Shown one piece after another: positions 1 through 5,525 of a DNA stretch of 13,497 nt. Within the stretch, counting starts at the first letter, position 1; each line of letters starts with the position of its first letter. The stretch is from the NCBI GenBank assembly GCA_035716005.1, contig DASTKG010000060.1, forward strand, positions 1-13,497, read 5' to 3'. This stretch comes from SZUA-252 sp035716005 (lineage in GTDB: Bacteria; Eisenbacteria; RBG-16-71-46; SZUA-252). The notes beneath the pieces are model-generated. The model was not told the origin of the DNA, did no database searches, and was given only the letters and a program-made list of their open reading frames with translations. The position numbers were made by a program, and so were the translations under genes.

Positions 1-760
1 AGAACTCCGGACGGAAGTGGTTGTCGCCGCCCTCGCCCTGGATCGGCTCGATGATGATCGCGGCGATGTCGTCCTTGTTCTGCTCGAACGCGCGCTCCAT
101 CTGCGCGACGGCGAGCGCCTCGCGGCGGGCGACGTCGGCCGCGCGGTCGGCGTTCAGCGGGAACTCGACCTTCGGATTCGAGACGCGGGGCCAGTCGAAC
201 TTCGGAAAGTAGGCCGTCTTCCGCGGATCGGTCGTGTTGGTGAGCGTCAGCGTGTAGCCCGAGCGGCCGTGGAACGCCTGCTCGAAGTGGAGGACTTTCG
301 TTCCGCGCTCCGCGCGGTAGCCGCGGGCGAAGTTCTTCCGCACCTTCCAGTCGAACGCCGCCTTGAGCGCGTTCTCCACGCCGAGCGTGCCGCCGGCGAC
401 GAAGAAGGCGTGCTTGAAGTTCGGCTCCATCGTGTGACGGGCGAACGTCTCGACGAACTCGGCGAACTCCGTCGTGTAGACGTCGCTGTTCGTGACGTTG
501 TGGATCGCCGTCTTGAGGATGCGCGCCTGGAACTCGGGCGTCTTCAGGCCGGGATGGTTCATCCCGACGGGGTTCGAGGCGAAGAAGGAGAAGAAATCCA
601 TCATCTTCTTCTTCCCCTTCGAGTCGTAGAGCCAGACGCCTTCGGACTTGTCCAGATCGAGGACGAAGTCGAAGCCGTCGGCCAGCATGTGCTTGGCCAG
701 GGTCGTGTGGACCTGGTCGGGCGTCACGTGAACGCCGCCTCCGGTGGTGATCGGATTCAT
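1..760 (-). CDS. lat: L-lysine 6-aminotransferase (lysine epsilon-aminotransferase), 3' end cut off by window edge
   Basis: PLP-dependent class III aminotransferase that moves the epsilon-amino group of L-lysine to 2-oxoglutarate, giving 2-aminoadipate 6-semialdehyde and glutamate. It is cytosolic and belongs to lysine catabolism. The first 253 residues are present; the family is about 440-450 long, so the Schiff-base lysine lies outside the window. What is visible fits Lat closely: a PLP phosphate-binding stretch 'VAGGTLGVENALKAAFDWK' (about 121-139), 'FHGRSGYTLTLTNTTDPRK' (about 163-181) and 'EPIQGEGGDNHFRPEF' (238-253). The last holds the two glutamates, E238 and E243, that in mycobacterial Lat help select lysine over glutamate. 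The ATG at 760 is preceded by GGGAG six bases upstream. The gene lies 74 bp downstream of the Lrp-type regulator on the same strand and is probably co-transcribed with it. Other class III aminotransferases, such as ornithine or GABA types, are less likely given these motifs. Confidence 0.92.
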   Translation of the reverse strand, partial: MNPITTGGGVHVTPDQVHTTLAKHMLADGFDFVLDLDKSEGVWLYDSKGKKKMMDFFSFFASNPVGMNHPGLKTPEFQARILKTAIHNVTNSDVYTTEFAEFVETFARHTMEPNFKHAFFVAGGTLGVENALKAAFDWKVRKNFARGYRAERGTKVLHFEQAFHGRSGYTLTLTNTTDPRKTAYFPKFDWPRVSNPKVEFPLNADRAADVARREALAVAQMERAFEQNKDDIAAIIIEPIQGEGGDNHFRPEF

Positions 761-813
761 GGGTCGCTCCCTTCTTAGCCGGTCTCGGTGGTTGGGTTTC
801 GTTTCAATATCGA

Positions 814-829
814 CGGGCCCGCGGGCCCG
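814..829. repeat. Perfect 16-bp GC palindrome between lrp and lat
   Basis: CGGGCCCGCGGGCCCG reads the same on both strands. In RNA it can fold as a 6-bp all-GC stem with a CGCG loop. It begins just beyond the lrp stop codon, in the 74-bp gap before lat. No T-run follows on either strand, so it is not a classical intrinsic terminator. It could be a processing or stability hairpin, a pause site or a protein site. Function unknown. Confidence 0.5.
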
Positions 830-834
830 GCAGT

Positions 835-1326
835 TCAATCGAGCTTGAGGCGGCGCCCTTCCTTGGCGGTCGCGAGGACCATCACCGTGCGCGTCTGCCG
901 CACCCCGCGCAGGCTGTTCAGTTTTTCGATCAGGAGGCGCCGGAACGCCGTCATGTCGGGGACCCTCACTTTCAGAAGAAGCGAGAACTCACCCGTGATG
1001 TGATGGCACTCGAGCACCTCGTCGTGGACGCTCACCGCCTCGATGAAGCTCTCCTCGAACTTCGGGTGCTCCACGAAGACTTCCACGAAGGCGGTGATGT
1101 CGTGCCCCAGCTTCTTCTCGTCGAGCAGGGCCACGTAGCCGCGGATGTATCCCGCGCGCTCGAGCTTCCGGATCCGCTCGTTCACCGAGGGGGCCGTCAG
1201 CCCGACCTCCTTCGCCACCTCCGCCTGAGCCATCTTGGCGTTGTCCTGCAAGAGGCTCAGAATCTTCCGATCGATGGCGTCGAGGCCGTTGCCCGATTCG
1301 ACTTTGATTCGTTCTGTGGTCGTCAT
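835..1326 (-). CDS. Lrp/AsnC-family transcriptional regulator
   Basis: Amino-acid-responsive DNA-binding regulator of 163 residues, the usual family length. The N-terminal helix-turn-helix covers about residues 15-64, starting 'LDAIDRKILSLLQDNAKM' and ending 'RIRKLERAGYIRGYVALLD'. The C-terminal RAM ligand/oligomerisation domain covers about 77-155 and includes the 'HHITGEFSLLLKVRV' turn. The usual acidic residue two after 'GE/DF/Y' in that turn is Ser here (S115), which may affect ligand specificity. It sits directly upstream of lat on the same strand, like LrpA next to lat in Mycobacterium tuberculosis, so the likely targets are lat and itself, with lysine or another amino acid as effector (inference). 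The ATG at 1326 is the only plausible start: an in-frame TAA lies five codons upstream and no Shine-Dalgarno is present. The predicted promoter would start transcription within a few bases of this ATG. Confidence 0.93.
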   Translation of the reverse strand: MTTTERIKVESGNGLDAIDRKILSLLQDNAKMAQAEVAKEVGLTAPSVNERIRKLERAGYIRGYVALLDEKKLGHDITAFVEVFVEHPKFEESFIEAVSVHDEVLECHHITGEFSLLLKVRVPDMTAFRRLLIEKLNSLRGVRQTRTVMVLATAKEGRRLKLD

Positions 1327-1328
1327 TA

Positions 1329-1343
1329 CCGAATATTATTCGG
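1329..1343. promoter_or_regulatory. Lrp-type operator (15-bp perfect dyad)
   Basis: CCGAATATTATTCGG has perfect 6-bp arms (CCGAAT/ATTCGG) around a central ATT. Its length and AT-rich centre match the general Lrp/AsnC box layout (15-bp dyad with ATT core). It lies three bases upstream of the regulator's ATG and covers the predicted -10 hexamer, so bound protein should block RNA polymerase. This is inference from position and symmetry. Confidence 0.7.
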
Positions 1344-1364
1344 CATATCGGTCGTAATAGTCAA
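1335..1364 (-). promoter_or_regulatory. Sigma-70-type promoter for lrp-lat
   Basis: Read on the minus strand: TTGACT (1364-1359) as -35, an 18-bp spacer, then AATAAT (1340-1335) as -10, which matches TATAAT at five of six positions. Only eight bases separate the -10 from the regulator's ATG, so the expected transcription start falls at or just before the start codon. With no ribosome-binding site upstream, this predicts a leaderless or nearly leaderless mRNA. The -10 lies within the 15-bp dyad. Confidence 0.65.
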
Positions 1365-1484
1365 CTTTTATTTTGATTTTGGCCATTTCAGCCTCATCCC
1401 GTCCGACCTTGCCCCTGGCGGCATCTAACGTTACGCTCGCGGTGTTCAACGGAATGACGACCACCCCCGACCGACCGGAGACGC

Positions 1485-2966
1485 ATGAACCGCCCGCAAA
1501 CAATTCAACAGCTTAAAGTTAGCGGCTACCAGCCCCGCACCGTGAAGGAGGAGATGAGGGCGAACCTCATGGCCGCCATGGAGCGGAAGGAGACGCTCTT
1601 CCCGGGGATCGTCGGCTACGACCGGACCGTGATCCCCCAGATCGAGAACGCCGTCCTGAGCGGACACGACTTCATCCTCCTGGGGCTCCGCGGGCAGGCG
1701 AAGACGCGCCTCCTTCGCGCCCTCTCGCGCTTTCTCGACGAGTGGATTCCCGCCATCGACGGCTGCGACCTGAACGACGATCCCCTGCGGCCGATCTGCC
1801 CTTCGTGCAAGCGGCGCGTGGAGGAGGCCGGCGACGAGGTGCCGATCCGCTGGATCCATCGGAGCGAGCGTTACCGCGAGAAGCTCGCCACCCCCGACGT
1901 GACGATCGCCGACCTGATCGGCGACATCGACCCGATCAAGGCGGCGAACCGCCGCCTCTCCTACAGCGATCCCGAGGTGATGCACTACGGCATCATCCCG
2001 CGCACGAACCGCGGCATCTTCGCCATCAACGAGCTCCCCGACCTCCAGCCCCGCATCCAGGTCGGGCTCCTGAACATTCTCGAGGAGAAGGACATCCAGG
2101 TCCGCGGATTCCCGATCCGCCTTCCGCTCGACGTGCAGATCGTCTTCTCGGCGAACCCGGAGGACTACACGAACCGCGGCAACATCATCACGCCGCTCCG
2201 CGACCGGATCGCCTCGCAGATCATGACGCACTACCCCTTCACCGTCGAAGACGCCATGAAGGTGACGGAGCAGGAGGCGTGGGTGAAGCGCCCCGGCGGG
2301 ATCGAGATCGTGGTCCCCGCCTACATCCGCGAGCTGGTGGAGACGGTGGCGCTCGAGGCGCGGAAGTCCTCCTACGTCGACCAGTCGAGCGGCGTCAGCG
2401 TCCGCATGACGATCTCGCTCCTCGAGAACGTCATCTCGAACGCCGAGCGGCGCGCCATCCGGCACGGCGAGCCGCGCACCGCGGTCCGCGTCTGCGATTT
2501 CCAGAACGGCATCGCCTCGATCACCGGCAAGGTGGAGCTGGTCTACGAAGGAGAGCAGGAAGGCTCCGTCTCGGTGGCGAAGCACCTCGTCGGAAAGGCC
2601 GTGAAGGACCTCTTCGTGAAGTACTTCCCCGACGCCTACAAGGCGAAGGAGAAGGGCGAGGGGAAGGCCTCCGAGTACGACCCGATCCTCCGCTGGTTCG
2701 CGCAGGGGAAGAAGGTGGAGATCTCCGACGATCTCTCGACGCGCGAGTTCCACCAGCGCCTCTCCCAGGTGGCGGGCCTCGAGGATCTGCCGAAGCGCTA
2801 TCTACCGGTGAAGGACAACGTGGAAGTCCCGACCGCCATGGAGTTCGTGCTGGAGGCGCTCCACCAGAGCTCGATCCTGGCCAAGGAGCGGACCGACACG
2901 GCGGCGCTCGCCTACACCGACATGTTCTCCACGATGCTCGGGAAGAAAGAGGAGGCGGACGACTAG
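1485..2966 (+). CDS. MoxR/Mg-chelatase (ChlI)-like AAA+ ATPase
   Basis: Cytosolic AAA+ ATPase of 493 residues. Related proteins are often annotated 'magnesium chelatase', but nothing here shows a tetrapyrrole role; partners of this type usually remodel proteins or insert metals together with a VWA protein. Walker A is 'GLRGQAKT' (67-74). The Walker B strand reads 'GIFAINELPDL' (177-187), with Asn182 where Asp is usual, followed by Glu183. Sensor 1 is 'VFSANPEDYTN' (220-230) and the arginine-finger region is 'TPLRDRI' (236-242). Between Walker A and B lies an insert with C94, C105, C108 and H125, a possible metal knuckle. The 350-493 tail is mostly helical and charged. The ATG at 1485 follows GGAG. 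The VWA gene begins 27 bp after the stop, so the two are probably one operon. The 158-bp gap upstream separates it from the divergent lrp; I see no convincing promoter of its own there. Confidence 0.88.
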   Translation: MNRPQTIQQLKVSGYQPRTVKEEMRANLMAAMERKETLFPGIVGYDRTVIPQIENAVLSGHDFILLGLRGQAKTRLLRALSRFLDEWIPAIDGCDLNDDPLRPICPSCKRRVEEAGDEVPIRWIHRSERYREKLATPDVTIADLIGDIDPIKAANRRLSYSDPEVMHYGIIPRTNRGIFAINELPDLQPRIQVGLLNILEEKDIQVRGFPIRLPLDVQIVFSANPEDYTNRGNIITPLRDRIASQIMTHYPFTVEDAMKVTEQEAWVKRPGGIEIVVPAYIRELVETVALEARKSSYVDQSSGVSVRMTISLLENVISNAERRAIRHGEPRTAVRVCDFQNGIASITGKVELVYEGEQEGSVSVAKHLVGKAVKDLFVKYFPDAYKAKEKGEGKASEYDPILRWFAQGKKVEISDDLSTREFHQRLSQVAGLEDLPKRYLPVKDNVEVPTAMEFVLEALHQSSILAKERTDTAALAYTDMFSTMLGKKEEADD

Positions 2967-2993
2967 GGCGCGCCGCGCCCGGCCGGCCATCGC

Positions 2994-4097
2994 ATGGACT
3001 TCCGCTACTCCCAGTGGGACGACCGGATTCTTCGGGACCTCAACTTCCTGAAGAACCTGGTCTCCCTCTACAACCGCCTCCTCCTCATGACCGACGGAGA
3101 CGTCGACGAGGCTCTCCGCGCCCTCGAGGATCTGGGCGAGCGGTTCGGGTTCTTCAACGAGAACTTCACGCTGGAGGACTTCAAGAAGCGGCTCCGGGAG
3201 CAGGAAGTGATCCGCGAGGAGAACGGGCGGAACGTCCTCACGCGGAAAGGAGAGCGGGCGATCCGGAAGGACGCGCTCGATCGGATCTTCTCGGACCTGG
3301 CGCGCGATTCGGCGGGCGAGCACCGCGTGCCTCGCACCGGCGTCGGCGGCGAGCGGATCACCGAGACGCGCCCCTATTCCTTCGGCGACAACGTCTCCGA
3401 CATCGACTTCCTCTCCAGCGTACGGAACTCGATGCGCCGCACGCGCGGCGCCTTCGACGAGGAGGGGATGGCGCTCCACGAGGACGACCTCGAGGTCTTC
3501 GAGACGGAGCATCTCGCCTCGTGCGCCACGGTGGTTCTCATCGACGTGAGCCACTCGATGATCCTCTACGGCGAGGACCGGATCACCCCCGCCAAGCAGG
3601 CCGCGCTCGCGCTCTCCGAGCTGATCATGACCCGCTATCCCAAGGACTCGATCCACGTGGCGCTCTTCGGGGACGACGCCTGGGAGGTGAAGGTGAAGGA
3701 CATCCCGTACGTCTCGGTGGGGCCCTTCCACACGAACACGAAGGCGGGGCTCCAGCTGGCGCAGAAGATCCTGGCCCGGCAGAAGCACGTGAACAAGCAG
3801 ATCTTCATGATCACCGACGGGAAGCCGTCGGCCATCCACGAGAACGGGCGCCTCTACAAGAACGCGTTCGGCCTCGATCCCAAGATCGTGAACAAGACCC
3901 TGGACGAGGCCGTGCAGTGCCGCCGGAAGCGGATTCCGGTCACCACGTTCATGGTGACGCAGGATCCCTATCTCGTGCGATTCGTCGAGCGCTTCACCGA
4001 GCTGAACAAGGGGCGGGCCTACTACTCCGACCTCGACAGCCTCGGCTCCTACCTCTTCGTCGACTACAGCCAGAACCGCAAGCGCCGGGTTTCCTAG
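2994..4097 (+). CDS. von Willebrand factor A (VWA) domain protein, partner of the AAA+ ATPase
   Basis: Soluble 367-residue protein with no signal peptide or membrane segment, so it probably acts in the cytosol with the upstream ATPase, as ChlD/BchD-like or CoxE-like partners do. The N-terminal 170 residues are charged and helical and not assigned to a family with certainty. The VWA domain occupies about 176-355. Its MIDAS looks complete: 'DVSHS' (184-188), a threonine in 'HTNTKAG' (246-252) and 'MITDGKPS' (272-279) with Asp275. An intact MIDAS predicts Mg-dependent binding of the ATPase or of a client. The ATG at 2994 lacks a strong Shine-Dalgarno, so translation may depend on coupling with the upstream gene 27 bp away. 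The C-terminus is basic ('QNRKRRVS'). It ends 33 bp before the convergent barrel genes. Process and substrate are unknown. Confidence 0.88.
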   Translation: MDFRYSQWDDRILRDLNFLKNLVSLYNRLLLMTDGDVDEALRALEDLGERFGFFNENFTLEDFKKRLREQEVIREENGRNVLTRKGERAIRKDALDRIFSDLARDSAGEHRVPRTGVGGERITETRPYSFGDNVSDIDFLSSVRNSMRRTRGAFDEEGMALHEDDLEVFETEHLASCATVVLIDVSHSMILYGEDRITPAKQAALALSELIMTRYPKDSIHVALFGDDAWEVKVKDIPYVSVGPFHTNTKAGLQLAQKILARQKHVNKQIFMITDGKPSAIHENGRLYKNAFGLDPKIVNKTLDEAVQCRRKRIPVTTFMVTQDPYLVRFVERFTELNKGRAYYSDLDSLGSYLFVDYSQNRKRRVS

Positions 4098-4130
4098 CGG
4101 AGCGGCGCCCGCCGCCCGCGCGGACGCGCT

Positions 4131-4233
4131 CTAGAGGAAGAACCCGTACGACGCCTGGAACGTCACGAAGTCGAGGTCGTTGAACAGTTCGCCCTCGAAC
4201 GTGTGGTGGTAGCGCAGTCCCACGCCCCAGAGG
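4131..4233 (-). repeat. Near-identical direct repeat, copy 1 (3' end of barrel gene A)
   Basis: This stretch aligns without gaps to 4779-4881, an offset of 648 bp. It includes a run of 31 identical bases (4203-4233 versus 4851-4881). It encodes the last beta-strands and the C-terminus of the barrel. It marks the tandem duplication, perhaps kept alike by gene conversion. Confidence 0.8.
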
Positions 4234-4766
4234 CCTCGTTCGCCCGACTTCGAGGCGATTCCCGCGCCGAAATTGACCCCCAGATTCGTCTCGTGGATGC
4301 TTTCGGACTCCGTGCCGCCGGGCGGCCGCACGATGACATCGCTATCGAGCGAGATGTTGTAGAACCCGAGGCCGCAGCCGAGATAGGGATGGATGTCGCC
4401 CGAGCTGGGAAGGAGCCCCTCGGCGTTGAACGTCACCGGAACGATGGTGGCGTCCACGCCGTTGCCGTCGCCGCTGAAGTGATGATAGGCGGCGCCCAGC
4501 GAGAGGAGGATCGACCGCGTCACTCCGTGGGCGAGGTTGAAGCCGAGCCCGAGGCCCCCGTCGAAGCTCTCGTTGAAGTTTTCGACCGGCGTGGTGTACC
4601 CGACGTGGAGCCGGACGACGGTGATCGCCTTGACTCCGGTGCCGCCGGAGCCGCCTGAGCCGGTGGAGCCGCCTTCGGGAGGCGCGAGGGAGGCGCCGGA
4701 GGCCCCGGCCGCGAGCGAAGCGGCGACGAGCGGGGCGGTGAGCAGGGCGAGGAGCGAGCGGCGCAC
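4131..4766 (-). CDS. Small outer-membrane beta-barrel protein, paralog A
   Basis: Exported protein of 211 residues. A Sec signal peptide occupies about residues 1-25 (an 'RR' start, a hydrophobic core 'SLLALLTAPLVAASLAAG'). A Gly/Ser/Pro-rich linker follows ('PPEGGSTGSGGSGGTG', about 29-44), then alternating amphipathic strands to the end. The C-terminus 'SYGFFL' fits an outer-membrane insertion signal. The size suits an eight-stranded OmpA/OmpX-like barrel with no periplasmic domain. The start is GTG at 4766, with GAGAGGGG a few bases upstream; the start of the neighbouring paralog aligns with it. It lies 12 bp downstream of its paralog and is surely in the same operon. Most of the barrel aligns with that paralog, and the final 100 bp are nearly identical in DNA. 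No specific function can be read from the sequence. Confidence 0.82.
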   Translation of the reverse strand: MRRSLLALLTAPLVAASLAAGASGASLAPPEGGSTGSGGSGGTGVKAITVVRLHVGYTTPVENFNESFDGGLGLGFNLAHGVTRSILLSLGAAYHHFSGDGNGVDATIVPVTFNAEGLLPSSGDIHPYLGCGLGFYNISLDSDVIVRPPGGTESESIHETNLGVNFGAGIASKSGERGLWGVGLRYHHTFEGELFNDLDFVTFQASYGFFL

Positions 4767-4778
4767 GAGGGCCCCTCT

Positions 4779-4881
4779 CTAGATGGAGAACCCGTACGTC
4801 GCCTGCAACGTCACGAAGTCGAGGTCGTTGAACCGGTCGCCCTCGAAGACGTGGTGGTAGCGCAGTCCCACGCCCCAGAGG
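4779..4881 (-). repeat. Near-identical direct repeat, copy 2 (3' end of barrel gene B)
   Basis: Partner of the repeat at 4131-4233, same strand and reading frame, with no gaps. See that entry for the extent of the identity. Confidence 0.8.
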
Positions 4882-5399
4882 TCCCGGTCGCCCGATCTCG
4901 AGCCGAACCCCGCCCCGAAGTTGATCCCCGTGTTCGTCTCGTCCACGCTGTTGGCCTCGCCCGGCTCCAGGATGATGGCGTTGCTTTCGAACTCGACGTT
5001 GTAGAGCCCGAAGCCGCCGCCGATCCAGGGATGGACCGTGCCCGAACTCGGGAAGACGTTTTCCACGTTGAAGGTCACCGGGACGATGGTGGCGTCCCCG
5101 TCGAAGCCGTTGCCGTTGAAGCCGTGGTAGGCGGCGCCCACCGAGAGGAGAACCGTCCGGCTGACTCCCAGGGCGACGCTGGCGCCCACCCCGAGCCCGG
5201 CGTCGAACTGGTCGTTGAAGTTCCCGGTCGGCGCGGAGAGGCCGACGTGGAGCCGGAGGAGCGTGACCCCTTCGAGGCCGGCGCGGGCGGATCTCGGAGC
5301 CCGCCCCTCGGATCGCACGAGGGAGGCGCCCGACGCTTCGGCCGCGGTTGAAGCGGCGGCGAGCGAAAGTGCGAGCAGTACGACGATCGGGCGGCGCAT
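4779..5399 (-). CDS. Small outer-membrane beta-barrel protein, paralog B
   Basis: Exported protein of 206 residues with a Sec signal peptide at about 1-23 ('RRPIVVLLALSLAAAS') and no Gly-rich linker; the equivalent stretch is Arg/Ala-rich. The barrel (about 46-206) aligns with paralog A throughout: 'LHVG', 'FNDQFDAGLGVG', 'LLSVGAAYHGF', 'DATIVPVTFN', 'FPSSGTVHPWIG', 'INFGAGF' and 'LWGVGLRYHHVFEG' all have direct counterparts. It ends 'TYGFSI', an outer-membrane C-terminal strand with an aromatic at the third-last position. The ATG at 5399 has AGGA eight bases upstream. It is the first gene of the minus-strand pair and is divergent from the hpn operon across 126 bp. I see only a weak promoter candidate for it. 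Probably a membrane-stability, adhesion or small-molecule barrel; no ligand can be deduced. Confidence 0.82.
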   Translation of the reverse strand: MRRPIVVLLALSLAAASTAAEASGASLVRSEGRAPRSARAGLEGVTLLRLHVGLSAPTGNFNDQFDAGLGVGASVALGVSRTVLLSVGAAYHGFNGNGFDGDATIVPVTFNVENVFPSSGTVHPWIGGGFGLYNVEFESNAIILEPGEANSVDETNTGINFGAGFGSRSGDRDLWGVGLRYHHVFEGDRFNDLDFVTLQATYGFSI

Positions 5400-5452
5400 G
5401 CGGCCATCCTACCACCGAGGAGCCGGCGCGGGAAGGCAGCCCGCCCGCCGCC

Positions 5453-5481
5453 TTGACGCCCCCGGGCGTGCGTGATGTACT
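5453..5481 (+). promoter_or_regulatory. Promoter of the hpnCDE-mutY operon
   Basis: TTGACG (5453-5458, five of six to consensus), a 17-bp spacer, then TGTACT (5476-5481, four of six). TG sits one base before the -10, as in extended -10 promoters. The start of transcription should be near 5488, leaving a 5' leader of about 38 bases before the hpnC ATG. Confidence 0.6.
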
Positions 5482-5488
5482 CGCGCGG

Positions 5489-5507
5489 CGAGGCGCGCCG
5501 CGCCTCG
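5489..5507 (+). other. Hairpin at the predicted 5' end of the hpn mRNA
   Basis: CGAGGCG-CGCCG-CGCCTCG forms a perfect 7-bp stem with a 5-base loop. It begins almost exactly at the predicted transcription start and ends shortly before the ribosome-binding site GAGGAGA. A stem at the extreme 5' end may protect the mRNA. This is inference. Confidence 0.4.
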
Positions 5508-5525
5508 GATCCCTCGAGGAGAGAC

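Noticed and set aside
17..778. 253-codon frame on the plus strand at the left edge.
   Set aside because: Shadow of the lat gene, whose minus-strand translation gives clear aminotransferase motifs.
1454..1516. 20-codon upstream frame (MTTTPDRPETHEPPANNSTA) overlapping the ATPase start. Its first 11 bases match the start of lrp on the other strand, giving a 12-bp inverted repeat (1316-1327 and 1453-1464).
   Set aside because: No good ribosome-binding site, no known leader peptide, and 12 bp of similarity made mostly of ATG ACG ACC can be chance. Conservation in relatives would be needed.
1446..2753. Long open frame of 435 codons antisense to the AAA+ ATPase, and many similar antisense frames over hpnE, mutY and the subtilase.
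   Set aside because: High GC at third positions removes stop codons from antisense frames. The products are Arg/Gly/Asp/Val-rich with no recognisable domain, while the opposite strand encodes clear families.
2967..2988. GGCGCGCC and GGCCGGCC (AscI and FseI recognition sequences) next to each other between the ATPase and VWA genes, as if from a cloning vector.
   Set aside because: Both are 8-bp G/C palindromes, not rare in DNA this GC-rich. The flanking genes are natural partners and intact, so no sign of a construct.
4098..4130. GC-rich 33-bp gap between the convergent VWA and barrel genes, expected to hold a bidirectional terminator.
   Set aside because: No stem of useful length followed by T's on either strand could be found.
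5404..5432. Weak promoter-like pair (TTCCCG, 17 bp, TAGGAT on the minus strand) before barrel gene B.
   Set aside because: Only two of six bases match the -35, and the -10 lies within a few bases of the start codon, overlapping the likely ribosome site.
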